Assembly (NCBI GenBank): GCA_019155205.2
Contig: JAHNZQ020000350.1
Coordinates: 1,308-39,086 of the forward strand
Length of the DNA stretch: 37,779 nt
From: Gracilaria vermiculophylla
Lineage: Eukaryota > Rhodophyta > Florideophyceae > Gracilariales > Gracilariaceae
Reading direction: 5' to 3'
The notes under the pieces are model-generated. The model had not been told where the DNA came from. It searched no databases and worked only from the letters and a program-made list of their open reading frames with translations. This document shows positions 10,878-20,928 of the stretch, piece after piece (the stretch's first letter is position 1; each line of letters starts with the position of its first letter). Made by a program: the position numbers and the translations under genes.

Positions 10878-11508
10878 TAATACTAGTGGTGGAGCATGTG
10901 GTTTAATGCGATATTCCGCGCAAAACCTTACCAATCCTTGACATATACAATTAATTTTAAATTTTATTTTTTAATAAATGCATTTAATTATAATTATTAC
11001 AGGTGTTGCACGGCTGTCGTCAGTTCGTGTTGTGAAATGTTTGGTTAATTCCTTAAACGAACGAAACTCTTTTTTTTAAAATTAGAATTTACTTTTTAAA
11101 AAATAGTTAATATTTTTTAAATTGCTTTAAAAAAAGTGGCAATGAAAAATTGAATGAATTTGAGAACTAAGTCAAGTCATTGTGATCTTAATGGATTGGG
11201 CTACTCATGTGCTACAATGGAAATTACAAAAAGTTACAAAAATTAAATTTTTAGTTAATCTATTTAAAATTTTCCCCAGTTCGGATTGTAAATTGAAACT
11301 CGTTTGCATAAAGTTGGAATCACTAGTAATCGCAAATCAGCAATGTTGCGGTGAATTATGTCAATTAGCCTTGTACACACCGCCCGTCACATGCGGAAAA
11401 TTGGTTTTGCTTGAAAATCACATAAAAAATGTAATTTATTGTAAAATTAATAATCTGGATGAAGTCGTAACAAGGTAACTGTAAGGGAACTTGCTGTTGG
11501 AAAAATTA
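10036..11508 (+). rRNA. rns: Mitochondrial small subunit rRNA
   Basis: Bacterial-type 16S-like rRNA. Starts near GAGTTTGATCCTGGCTCAG (about 10049); the 530 loop GTGCCAGCAGCCGCGGTAAT is at about 10455, ATTAGATACCCTGGTAGTC at about 10725, and CACACCGCCCGTCAC near 11376. The 3' end after GTAACAAGGTAACTG is GTTGGAAAAATTAA, so the CCTCC anti-Shine-Dalgarno is missing. The 186 bp between here and nad6 contain nothing recognisable. Confidence 0.93.
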
Positions 11509-11694
11509 AAACTAAGGTTTAAGCCCTTATTTTAATAAAAAAATAAATAAACAAATAATCAAACAAATTTTTGCTAAAATTTTTTTTTAAATTACCTGCA
11601 ATCTTTTTGAATTCAAGCGTATATTAAAAAAATTTGATAAATACTAATAATATATTTAGGGAATCATTTAAATTTTTTTATTGTTTTAAGTTTA

Positions 11695-12285
11695 ATGAAT
11701 AACCAAAATTTTTTATTCTTTTTTTTTTCAATATTGTTGGTTATTAGTACTGTTATGGTTGTTGTCGCACGGCATCCAATATTTTCACTTTTATTTCTTG
11801 TTGTTTCTTTTTTATTTGCTGCTTTATTATTATTTTTTGTTGAGTGTGAATTTTTAGCGTTAGTTTTTATTGTTGTTTATGTCGGTGCAATTGCGATTTT
11901 ATTTTTATTTGCTATTATGATGTTAGAGTCTAAATTAAGTAATTTATTGAAAAACAGTATGAAATATTTTTTAGTAGGGATTATTTTTAGTTTTTTTTTA
12001 TTAATCCCGTTGTTGTATCAAATTTCTTTGCATTTTACTAGTAATTTTAATTTTTATTTTTTTAATTTTTATCAAAACTGATATGATTTAATTGATTGTA
12101 TTAATGATATTGAGGTTTATGGGCAGGTTTTATATTCTTTTTTTGTTTTTCAATTTTTAGTTTCTGGGTTAATTATTTTATTAGTTTTAATTTGTGTTAT
12201 TTATTTAACAAATAATATTTTTAATATGCCATTAAAGAATCAATCTCTTTTTAAACAGCTTTCTAGGACTTATAAATTTTTTTAA
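11695..12285 (+). CDS. nad6: NADH dehydrogenase subunit 6
   Basis: Complex I membrane subunit, 196 residues. Recognised from ARHPIFSLLFLVVSFLFAAL and the highly conserved FIVVYVGAIAILFLFAIMML helix (residues about 62-82). One internal TGA is read as Trp (12081). Start ATG 11695 follows a spacer after rns; stop TAA 12283-12285 is 2 bp before nad2, consistent with cotranscription. Confidence 0.95.
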
Positions 12286-12287
12286 AA

Positions 12288-13859
12288 ATGAAAAAAAAAT
12301 TATTTTTAGGTTTATCTAGTTTGGTTACTCTACAGTCATTCACTGTTTTTTCTGAATACTTTTTAAGTGTTAGTATTATTTATGTATTAATTTTAACTAC
12401 TTTTGTTATTTATTCTGTACGTGGTTTAATGTTACAAAAAGCTCTTAGTGAGTGTATTGCTTTAATTTTATTTATGGCTAGTTATTTAATTTTTAATGAT
12501 GATTTATTAGTAGCTAATTTTTTAAGTTTCAATAACTCAATTGTTAATGATTATTTTGCATTTTTCGCTAAAATAAGTATTTGTATGTTTTCTGCTATTT
12601 ATTTTTTAATTATTGCTAATTTTTTAGAAAAACAAAAAATAATTTCATTTGAATATTTATTAATTATTTTATTTAGTATTGTGGGCCTTTTGTTAATGTG
12701 TGTCAGTAATGATTTATTAATAGCTTATTTGTCGATTGAACTGTCAAGTCTTGCTTTTTATGTTTTAGCTGCTTTTAGAAAAGCATCTAATTATTCAATT
12801 GAAAGCGGTGTTATTTATTTTATTACTGGTGCTGTTTCGTCAGCTTTTTTTTTGCTAGGTAGTTCTTTAATTTACGGCCTTACTGGTTCTATTAATTTTT
12901 TTGATTTTTATGATTTATTGGAGCGTTTTAATATTTATTTTCATTTTTATAGTTTTTATTCCAATTCAGTTGAGTATTTATCTGTTAATGAGCTGTTTAA
13001 TTATAATTTTCTTGAATTTGGATTAACTTTAGTTTTGTTTAGTTTATTTATTAAATTAGCGTTAGCACCTTTTCATTTGTGGTCGCTGAATGTTTATGAA
13101 GGGGCTCCAACAAATTCAACTTTTTTTTTTGCTGTTATAGCGAAATTAAGTGTTTTTGTATTGTTAATAAGAGTTTGTTATACAACTTTTTTTAGCTTAA
13201 AAAATTGTTGGCAAATGTATTCTCTTTGAATAGGAGTTATTAGTGTTTTGGTAGGTTCATTTGCTGGCTTAAAAGAGCGAAAATTAAAAACTTTATTAGC
13301 TTATAGCTCAGCGAGTCATATGGGCTATTGTCTAATTGCTTTTAGTACAGGCACAGTTTTAGGTGTTCAAATGTTGTTTATTTATATGTTAATTTATATG
13401 GTTTCAGGATTATCTCTTTGGCAATTAGTTTTAGTAATTAGATTAAAAAATAAAATAAAAAGAAATAAATATAATAAAGAACTGAATGATTTTATGTTGT
13501 TAAAAAGTTCTAATTTTGCTTTAGCATTATCTTTATCATTGCTTATGTTTTCTATTGGGGGCATACCTCCTTTAGTAGGTTTTTTTGCTAAAATGAATAT
13601 TTTTTTATCTGTTATTGAAATTTCTTTTTATTTTATAGCGTTAGCCACTGTTTTTTGTAGTATTATTGCTACTTTTTATTATATTAGGCTTATTAAAATA
13701 TTTTTTTTTGAAAATAGTATTGTTGGTAAGTTATATTATCCAATAAAATCATCGAAAATAATTATTTGTAGCGTTTTTATTTCTTTGCTTTTTTTTTTAT
13801 TTTTTAATCCGACTATAATATATCTTATTAATTACAAAATTTTTTTATGGTTTGTGTAA
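12288..13859 (+). CDS. nad2: NADH dehydrogenase subunit 2
   Basis: Proton-pumping complex I subunit, 523 residues. Seen: CVSNDLLIAYLSIELSSLAF, GAVSSAFFLLGSSLIYG, the LALAPFHLWSLNVYEGAPT motif near residue 262, and LKTLLAYSSASHMGY near 345, with SIGGIPPLVGFFAKMNIF toward the C-terminus. An internal TGA (13227-13229) is Trp. The TAA stop 13857-13859 overlaps the first two bases of trnM, so cleavage at the tRNA 5' end would leave only T of the stop, restorable by polyadenylation. Confidence 0.95.
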
Positions 13860-13932
13860 TGAAATAGTTCAGCTCGGTTAGAATTTTGGGATCATAATCC
13901 AAATGTCAAGGGTTCAAATCCCTTTTTCATTA
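13858..13932 (+). tRNA. trnM(cau): tRNA-Met (CAU), probably elongator
   Basis: Acceptor AATGAAA/TTTCATT, anticodon loop ATCATAA, T-arm AAGGG-TTCAAAT-CCCTT. It is one of three tRNAs with anticodon CAU. Elongator identity is assigned because the other two resemble initiator tRNA and lysidine-type tRNA-Ile better. The first two bases are shared with the nad2 stop. Confidence 0.75.
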
Positions 13933-14015
13933 ATAATTTTTTAATATAAAGTTAGTTGTTATATTTTTTTTAAACATTACCGGGTAGGGTGCCGGCTATT
14001 TTATTGTTGATAACT
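13933..14015. other. Intergenic junction where the two transcription halves converge
   Basis: 83 bp between plus-strand trnM and minus-strand nad11b. It contains an unusually GC-rich patch at about 13978-13996 (ACCGGGTAGGGTGCCGGC) in AT-rich surroundings, with two CCGG tetramers able to pair. A terminator role is possible but not shown. Confidence 0.5.
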
Positions 14016-15587
14016 TTAAAAAAAATTTGTATGTTCGGCCCTTAAAATTTTGGAGCTGTTTGCTAGAATAATAGAATATTGGCTGTATTCATCTTTGTTT
14101 GAAATAAAAAAATCGTCTGATCAATATTTTAATTTTGTGTCTACAAATTTTTTTGTTTCCGGTTTAAAATTTGAAAAATTTTTACTTAAGATAATAGATT
14201 TATTTTTAATATTTAAATAAAAATTTAAATTAGTTAAGCTTTGTGTTGCATAAAATTGGAAACCAATAAAATTTTTAAAATTATAAAATTTTTTTAAATT
14301 AAAAAAAATAATTTGGTTATCTTTTTGATTTAAAAAAGTTATTTTATTTTTAAAAAGTTTAAGTATTTTTCTTAAAATTTGCCAATTACTTTTATGGTCT
14401 TTTAACGATATTATTTTGTTTGTTCGTTTAAAAAATCCGTCAGTACTTATAAAAGTTTCTTCATTTTCAAAAATAGTGTTGTTAGGTATATATAAATAGT
14501 CGCTTAAGATTTTATTTGAAAATGTTGAATTATTATTTATTTTACTATTTTGGTCTATAAATAATTTTTTATTTATTTTAGGTGACTTTAGAAGTAGTTT
14601 TAACTCTGTAATTTTTTTGAAATTAGACACATTAGGCATCGATGTATTTATAAAATAAAGAGCACTAAAATTATTTAAATTCTTTTTCATTAATTTGGGT
14701 ATTTGTTTTAAATTTAATGAACCTGTGTCACATAAAGATGGGTTCAGAATGTTTAATCCATTTCAAGTTTTATTAAAAATATTAGAAAAACATAACAATT
14801 TTAAAGTGTCGCTTGTATTTTTACCGTGATTTTGTTTAAATAATTCGCTATTATAAATTAATATTGGGTTATTTGCAAAGCGTAAATCTTGACATAAAAA
14901 ATTGTTACCTTCAACTAAAGTTTTAATAATTTTTAAATTAGAGCCTAAAAATGATGTTGGGAATGTTAAATTTATTAAAGATCCAATAACTAAACATTTA
15001 AAATTACCTTTTAAAATTCTTTGTCGCAAATTTAAATTTAAATAATAGCCTTCATATTTTGGGTTTGTTGACAGTAGTAAACATAAAACTGATGAATTTA
15101 ATTTTAACTTTTGTGTGATATTTAGTTGAAAATTTGATTCTATATCAGTACTAATTTTATAATTTTCTGCTTTTTTTAAAGTTATTAATGAACAATTTTG
15201 TGAAATAAAAATTAAAATACTTAATATTTCGAGACTTAAATGATTAAAGACAATTGTAAAAAAATAATTTTTATTATTTTTATTGCTGCAATGATCAAAA
15301 ATATAAATTGTAGCTATTATTTTATTTAATATTTCTAACCAAGATTTTTTTTTAAAAAAATTTTTTTCGTTTATTATTAAGCTGTCAAAAAATTGTCTCC
15401 CTTTATCAGTTAATCATTTATTTAAATTATGGCTATTATAATCAGGCTCTATTTGAATAATTTTATGTTTATTAGTGTAAATTTTTGTATTAGAGGCAAA
15501 ACCGTCTGTTGGATCTAAAAATTCAAATTTTTCAAGATCCCAACCTCTAAGCTCGAATGGAAAATTTTTTAATGTTAAAGCTCCCAT
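14016..15587 (-). CDS. nad11: NADH dehydrogenase subunit 11, C-terminal part (nad11b)
   Basis: Molybdopterin-like C-terminal domain of the 75-kDa complex I subunit, encoded as a separate 523-residue ORF from ATG 15587 to TAA 14018-14016 with TGA as Trp. Recognised from FELRGWDLEKFEFLDPTDG at the start, LLLSTNPKYEGYYLNLNLRQ mid-protein and ISTDGFFKR near the C-terminal third. Divergence is high elsewhere. Its start overlaps the nad11a stop by 13 bp in another frame and begins MGALT, repeating the ALT motif at the end of nad11a. A single-base frameshift cannot rejoin the two without an insertion of about 32 nt, so a real gene split is favoured. Confidence 0.82.
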
Positions 15588-16696
15588 AATTTTCAATATT
15601 TTTTATTTGTGAGTGCGTTTACAGGACAGAGATCAATTACATTGCCAGATAATTCAGATAAAAAAATTTTATTTATATAAGTACCTATCTCGCTCTCATT
15701 GCCTCTACCAAAAACACCTAAACTACCTACTCCAGCTATTTCGTTAGCAAATCGGACGCATCTAGTGCAATGAATACACCTTGTCATAACAGTTTTAATT
15801 ATTGGGCCTAAATTTTTGTCATTCACAATCCTTTTAAAATTGTAAAAGCGTCTTTTAGTAAAACCAAAAAATAATGATTGATCTTGCAAGTCGCAATCAC
15901 CACCTTGTTAAAGTAAGTCATTTTTATAAAAACTCCTTTTACAAAACCGCATTTGAAATTTATTTTCATGCGGCTTATCGTATTTTAAAAAAATTAATTT
16001 TATACGTAAAAATTAATCAGCCTATTTTTAATTGTTACATTTATACATTTGCTTTTTTTTTTATCCTTTATTTTATAAAAAGCTATTAAAATTTTTTTGT
16101 TTTAGATAAGATTGTAAAAAATAAATATTATTGAAGCCTGTTATTTTAAACAGTAGTTTTAAAAATAAAAATTTAATAAGCAACCAATACTAAATTTATT
16201 TTATACTGTTTTTTAATAAAACATTCAACTTATGTTTGGCTGTATTTATTATCTTTTGCAAGTTTGGTGGTTTTGGTTAAAAACACAAAAGCACAACTAC
16301 AAAAGGTTTTTTTATAGAGATTAAAAATTTATCTATTTCATAAAAATAGATATTTATTATGTTTAAGTTTTTATTAATTACTTAAAAACAAATAGTACGA
16401 TCACAAATAGGGCAGTCTAGTGGATGATTAAGCAATAAAAATTCTAATATATTTTCTCGAGCTTTTTTAATGAGTGCACTATCATGATAGATTTTATTGT
16501 TGTATAAAGCAATATTTGCATTGGTAGCGCAAGAAACTACAGGTTTTATGGAGTTTTTAAGTTCAACCAAACAAACTCGACAATTACCAGCTATAGGTAA
16601 ATTATTGTGATAACAGTAATGTGGGACAGAAATACCACTAGCTAGCAAATAAGCAATTAATGATATTTTATTATTAACTTTTTTTTTTAATGACAT
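15575..16696 (-). CDS. nad11: NADH dehydrogenase subunit 11, Fe-S domain (nad11a), split by an intron
   Basis: N-terminal iron-sulphur part of the 75-kDa complex I subunit. Exon 1 is 16696-16399 and exon 2 is 15906-15575; together 630 nt, 209 residues. Exon 1 carries the 2Fe-2S ligands C-x10-C-x2-C-x13-C ([18 protein letters not shown] onward) and CPIC. The spliced junction reads [20 protein letters not shown], as in the family, then [18 protein letters not shown] and [16 protein letters not shown]. Stop TAA 15577-15575. Cluster ligands are all present, so the domain looks functional. Downstream nad11b overlaps by 13 bp. Confidence 0.9.
15907..16398 (-). other. Group II intron in nad11a (492 nt, no ORF)
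   Basis: On the minus strand it begins GTACT (16398) and ends CTTTAAC (15907). Domain V occupies 15943-15976 (34 nt): AGCCGCAT pairs with ATGCGGTT. Domain VI pairs AAAG-GAG with CTT-A-CTTT, leaving the A opposite plus position 15914 bulged 7 nt from the splice site. The 5' end is non-canonical (GTACT instead of GTGYG), but only this junction restores CDQGG. Confidence 0.85.
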
Positions 16697-16709
16697 TGAA
16701 TATTTTTTA

Positions 16710-16785
16710 GAAAATATAGCTTAATTAGGTTAAAAGCGCCGACTTGTCACGTCGGAGATTGTGGGTTCAATTCCCGTTTTTTTCG
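16710..16785 (+). tRNA. trnD(guc): tRNA-Asp (GUC)
   Basis: Anticodon arm CCGAC-TTGTCAC-GTCGG, T-arm GTGGG-TTCAATT-CCCGT, acceptor GAAAATA/TTTTTTC with one mismatch, discriminator G. It stands alone on the plus strand inside a minus-strand cluster. Confidence 0.88.
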
Positions 16786-16795
16786 AAAATAAAAT

Positions 16796-17116
16796 TTAAA
16801 TTTTATTAGTTATTTTTTTTTTAATCGGTTCCAATTCAATAGAATTTTTAAGCCTGTAAAAAACTGTTAAAATAGCTAAACCAATAGCTGACTCTGTCGC
16901 GGCTATTGTTAATATAAATATTACAAAAATTTGACCAATTATGTCATCAAGATAAATTGAAAAAAATGCAAAATTTAAATTAACAGCTAATAATAGAAGT
17001 TCAATAGACATAATCATAATCAAAATATTTTTACGGTTTAAAACAATACCAACTAGCCCAACAAAAAAAACAATACAAGTCAATTTTAAAATATAATTTA
17101 AGCTTATTATTAACAT
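16796..17116 (-). CDS. nad4L: NADH dehydrogenase subunit 4L
   Basis: Small complex I membrane subunit (106 residues) next to the quinone-linked proton path. Three helices, with the signature LIMIMSIELLLLAVNLNF (residues about 32-49, including the conserved Glu) and FILTIAATESAIGLAILTVF. Stop TAA at 16798-16796. It lies between trnK and trnD/nad11a. Confidence 0.95.
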   Translation of the reverse strand: MLIISLNYILKLTCIVFFVGLVGIVLNRKNILIMIMSIELLLLAVNLNFAFFSIYLDDIIGQIFVIFILTIAATESAIGLAILTVFYRLKNSIELEPIKKKITNKI

Positions 17117-17124
17117 AAAAATTT

Positions 17125-17198
17125 TAAGCGTACTGGGATTTGAACCCAGAGCCTATGAATTAAAAGTTCAATGCTCCGCCAAGTTGAGCTATACACCT
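17125..17198 (-). tRNA. trnK(uuu): tRNA-Lys (UUU)
   Basis: Acceptor AGGTGTA/TACGCTT, D-stem GCTC/GAGC, anticodon loop CTTTTAA, T-arm CTGGG-TTCAAAT-CCCAG. It lies between atp9 and nad4L. Confidence 0.92.
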
Positions 17199-17210
17199 TT
17201 TTAATAATAC

Positions 17211-17492
<282 letters not shown>

Positions 17493-17545
17493 TTAAAGTG
17501 TTAAATTTTATTTAATTTTTTATAATACGTCTTTTTGTTTAGTTT

Positions 17546-17953
17546 TTAATTAAAAATTTTAGTTTTAAGAGGCAATTTTGCACCTCCAGCCTTTAAGGCT
17601 AAAATAGCCAATTTTAGATTGGGGCCACAATATTCAAATAAAACTGTGCCCCCAGAGACGCGTGCCCCTCAATGCGATACTTGGCCTTTACCTTTACCCA
17701 TTCGAATTCCTATTGATTTTGCTGTAATAGGGATATTTGGTAAAATTTGAGTTCAAATTTTACCTTTTTTTTTTATTTTTTTTGTTATGGCTTGTTTAGA
17801 TGATTTCAATTGTCTAATACTTATAATCCCTGCTTCTGTAGCTTTTAAGCCTATTGTTCCAAATGTTAAATTGCTTGATTTAAATTCTAACTTTGCAAGT
17901 GTTCCTTTTTTAATTTTTTTGTGTTTAGTTTGTTTTGGTTCATTATACATCAT
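17546..17953 (-). CDS. rpl16: Ribosomal protein L16
   Basis: Large-subunit protein near the A-site, 135 residues. Seen: NLTFGTIGLKATEAGIIS, IRQLKSSKQAITKK, then after a TGA Trp codon TQILPNIPITAKS and the strongly conserved IRMGKGKGQVSHWGARV, ending GAKLPLKTKI. It follows rps3 with a 15-bp gap, as in the bacterial S10 operon order rpl2-rps19-rps3-rpl16. Confidence 0.94.
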
Positions 17954-17968
17954 TTTTTTATTAATATT

Positions 17969-19303
17969 TTAAAATTCATTTATTCAGACTTTTAGTTAGG
18001 TCAAAAGTAGATTGCCTTTCGAACTATGCAAAAATTTTTCAATTAACATAGCTCTTATTTTATTTTTTTCTTCCCATTTTATAAGTATTATTAAAAAATT
18101 CCGATTTTCTTTTTTATAGATTATATATCTCGCAGTTTTAAATTTAGTGTCAATATAAGATTAATTTTAAGTTTTTGCTTTTAAATAAAAGTACTTTTAA
18201 AGATTTTAGTGAATAAAGGTGTTTATTCTCAATTGTATTTTAAAGTGTCAAATTTTTTAGCATAACTATAATTAAAGAATATTTTAAAAATGGTTGCTTT
18301 CTACACAGTACTTTTTTTTAACTGTTAAACCAATAATTTTTATAAAAAATATTTTAAATAATAAATTTTTAAAAAAATTTAAACACAGCGACGCGCCACC
18401 AATAGTGCCGGAATTTGTAAAAGAAATTTTTTCGGAAAAATTTATATTAGATTGAATATTTAACACAGGCACACTGTCACCTATTACAATTATTCGGCTT
18501 TTAGTTCTTGAATGCCCGTTAAGCTTTCCTTTAATTTTTATTTTAATTCCTTTAAATTTAGAAAAAATATTGTGATTGAGTAATGTTAACACGCTTTTGA
18601 GAAATCTTAAAAAATAATTGTGACGTTTTATTTTATTTAATTGCATAGCTATAAATTCAGCCAATAATTTAGCTGATTTTTTAGTAGTAGCACAGGTAAA
18701 TAACGTATTTAATCCTTCACGAAAAAATCCGTTTTCTACATATCTTTTTAATTTAATTATTGTTTTTTTTAAAATTTTATAAGCTTTTTTTTTTATTATT
18801 TTTTTTGTGTTATTGTTTATTTGTTGCAGTGCTAAATAAATTTTCAATTTATTTGAACTAAAATTTATTAAACTTTCAACAAATTTACTAAAAAATGAAT
18901 TTATTTTAAATTTTTGAGTTTTTTTCTGCGTGGTTAACAAAAAAATAAATTTTGATTTATTTTTTATTGTTTTTTTAATTTTTTTTAGGCTTTTTTTTTT
19001 AATACTTTTTTTTAATTTATTAATATTTACCACATTAGTAAAATTTATGTTTTTACTCAAATAAAAACACTTTAAATTTTGATGATAAGATATAAAAATA
19101 TATAAAGCATTATTAAAATAACCCAATTGACACTCGTGTACAATTAAGCCGTAATTTTTTAAAAATTTATCTACAAAATTTTTTATTTCTAAATCTTTTT
19201 GAGAATAGCACGCTAATTCTACGTTATTTTTTTCAAAATATTTAGATTTTCAATTTTTTGTCTTGCTCAGTTGAAAAATATTTGTATTAGTTTTTTGACC
19301 CAT
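17969..19303 (-). CDS. rps3: Ribosomal protein S3, split by a group II intron
   Basis: Small-subunit protein at the mRNA entry channel. Exon 1 is 19303-18397 (MGQKTNTNIFQLSKTKNW onward, through KGIKIKIKGKLNG) and exon 2 is only 26 nt, 17994-17969. Unspliced, the protein runs into unrelated residues after SGTIGG; spliced, it reads SGTIG-VKVWINEF, the family's VIGVKVWI ending, and stops at TAA 17971-17969. Total 310 residues. The middle is long, Lys-rich and poorly conserved, as in other protist mitochondria. The start overlaps rps19 by 17 bp. Confidence 0.9.
17995..18396 (-). other. Group II intron in rps3 (402 nt, GC 5' end)
   Basis: Minus-strand 5' end GCGCG (18396), 3' end CCTAAC (17995). 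Domain V at 18021-18054 is a textbook 34-mer: GAGCTATG pairs with CATAGTTC, GAAA tetraloop, TG bulge. Domain VI AGG-CAA/TTG-A-CCT has the bulged A six nt before the 3' end. The first two bases are GC rather than GU. No ORF. Confidence 0.9.
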
Positions 19304-19541
19304 TTTTTTGTTTTTTTTTTTTATGCTGTGAGCGCGTAAAAGAAAATTCGCCAAACTTGTAGCCTAACATTTTTTCAGTCACAATTAGTTTATGGTATTT
19401 TTTACCATTATGTACATTAAAATTTAATCCTAAAAATTTAGGAATTATTTTAGATTTTCTAGAAATTAAATAAGCAGTTATGCTGTTTTTTTGAAAAAAA
19501 TTTAAATCCATATAAGGACCTTTTCACACTGATCTGTTCAT
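19287..19541 (-). CDS. rps19: Ribosomal protein S19
   Basis: Small-subunit protein of the head, 84 residues. Start ATG 19541 gives MNRSVWKGPYMDLNFF, where Trp is TGA; later SRKSKIIPKFLGLNFNVHNG and KMLGYKFGEFSFTR match the family. One base after the rpl2 stop and overlapping the rps3 start by 17 bp: a compact S10-operon remnant. Confidence 0.94.
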
Positions 19542-19542
19542 T

Positions 19543-20289
19543 TTATTTTTTTATAAATAATTTATTTTTAACAAGTTTACCTCAAAATTTTTTATTTTTA
19601 CCCGATTTTTTACCCTCACCTCCGCCATGATTATGATCCACTGGATTCATAGCGACACCGCGCACTTTGGGTCTTTTATTTAATCACCTAGATTGCCCTG
19701 CTTTTTTTAATTTGTTTAAAAAAATCAATTCATTAGAGACGATGCCTATAGACGCATAACATTTAGGCGAAATAAGTCTAAATTCTCCTGAACTTAATTC
19801 TATAACCGCATAATTTAATGTTTTTTCTTTTAAGCGTGAAAAAGTTCCCGCTGATCGAGAAATTTTTGCTGGCATTAAAGTTTGTGGCGCTATATTATAA
19901 ATATAACTTCCAACGGGTATTTGAGCTATTGGTAGAGAATGCCCTAGTTTGGGTTCCATTGATATAGGGCTTGTTTCTATAATATCACCTATTTTTAAAT
20001 TTTTTGGTGCTAAAATGTAAAAAAAATTGTTATTAGAAAAATCATAAATTGCAGCAACATTAGAATTTCTATTTGGATCATACTCAATATTACACGTAAT
20101 TCCTGTTGACATATTAGCTCTATAAAAATTTATTTTTTTATATTTTTTTTTATTGCCACCGCCTTTATGTTTAGCAGTAATTGAGCCGCTGTTATTACGG
20201 CCTGACGCGTTTTTTTTTATTCCTTTTATTTTTTTTTTTAAAAAAGACTTTTTTTTAAAAAACAATGTTTCTGTAATGTTTAATTTCAT
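19543..20289 (-). CDS. rpl2: Ribosomal protein L2
   Basis: Peptidyl-transferase-region protein, 248 residues from ATG 20289. Seen: [37 protein letters not shown], and the diagnostic C-terminal [20 protein letters not shown] followed by a Lys-rich tail, with TGA Trp codons at two sites. The frame is open upstream to an ATG at 20322, which would overlap rps11 head to head; the shorter start is preferred. Confidence 0.95.
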
Positions 20290-20316
20290 ATAATTCCAAC
20301 AAAAAATTAATTTTAA

Positions 20317-20928
20317 ATGCATGGTAAAACTTTAATAAATAACTTTTTAAAAAAAGTAATCTTTAAAAAAAAATATTTTAAAACACTTAATAAGAGACAA
20401 AATATTCAAAACTTAAATTTATTATTTAAAAATAATTTTTTTAAAAAAAATAAAAATTTAATAACGTACGTTATTAATATAACTTTTTTACCCACAAACA
20501 CTTTATTGCATTTAACAAATTCTTCAGGTGTTTTAAAGTTTGTTTGTTCAGCTGGTAATTTATTTTATACAGGAAAAAATAAAAAAACACGGTTTTTAAT
20601 AATTAAATCGATGATACATGTTTTATTGTTAAAATTTAAAATATTAAAAAATAAATCTATCATTTTACATTTAAAAAATGTAGGTTTTACAAAATTTTGA
20701 ATAATAAAAAAATTTAAAGTAATTTTTTTTTTAAAAGCTATTAAAATTTATAACAATTACCCATACAACGGGTGTCGAAAAAAAAAAATCCGTAGAAAAA
20801 AATTTAAAAAAATATTAATAAAAAAGAAATGGCTGAGTGGATTTAAAGCGACAGATTGTAAATCTGTTGAAATTTATTTCATCACAGGTTCAAATCCTGT
20901 TTTCTTTATTTTTTTTTACAAAATATAA
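20317..20928 (+). CDS. rps11: Ribosomal protein S11; no stop before trnY
   Basis: Small-subunit platform protein on the plus strand, divergent from rpl2. Conserved parts: INITFLPTNTLLHLTNSSG, LKFVCSAGNLFYTGKNKKT, IILHLKNVGFTKFW and the C-terminal NNYPYNGCRKKKIRRKK, equivalent to HNGCRPPKKRRV. The conserved protein ends close to 20820, but no TAA or TAG precedes trnY (20823). The frame crosses trnY and ends at TAA 20926-20928 inside trnP, which is unlikely to be a real extension. The N-terminal 35 residues are Lys-rich. Confidence 0.88.
20823..20908 (+). tRNA. trnY(gua): tRNA-Tyr (GUA), long variable arm
   Basis: Acceptor AAAGAAA/TTTCTTT, anticodon arm ACAGA-TTGTAAA-TCTGT, class II variable arm as in bacterial tRNA-Tyr, T-arm ACAGG-TTCAAAT-CCTGT. 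It lies entirely within the open rps11 frame. Confidence 0.92.

Noticed and set aside
11182..11478. Plus-strand ORF of 98 codons
   Set aside because: Lies within the 3' domain of rns, including the CACACCGCCCGTCAC region.
11509..11694. 5S rRNA or tmRNA between rns and nad6
   Set aside because: I looked for a 5S-like or tmRNA-like tRNA domain and saw none; a covariance search would be needed to be sure.
15874..16089. Plus-strand ORF of 71 codons
   Set aside because: Falls in the nad11 intron, antisense to domain V; composition only.
18284..18396. Long C-terminal tail of rps3 read without splicing
   Set aside because: The tail has no similarity to S3; the intron restores the conserved VKVWI ending.
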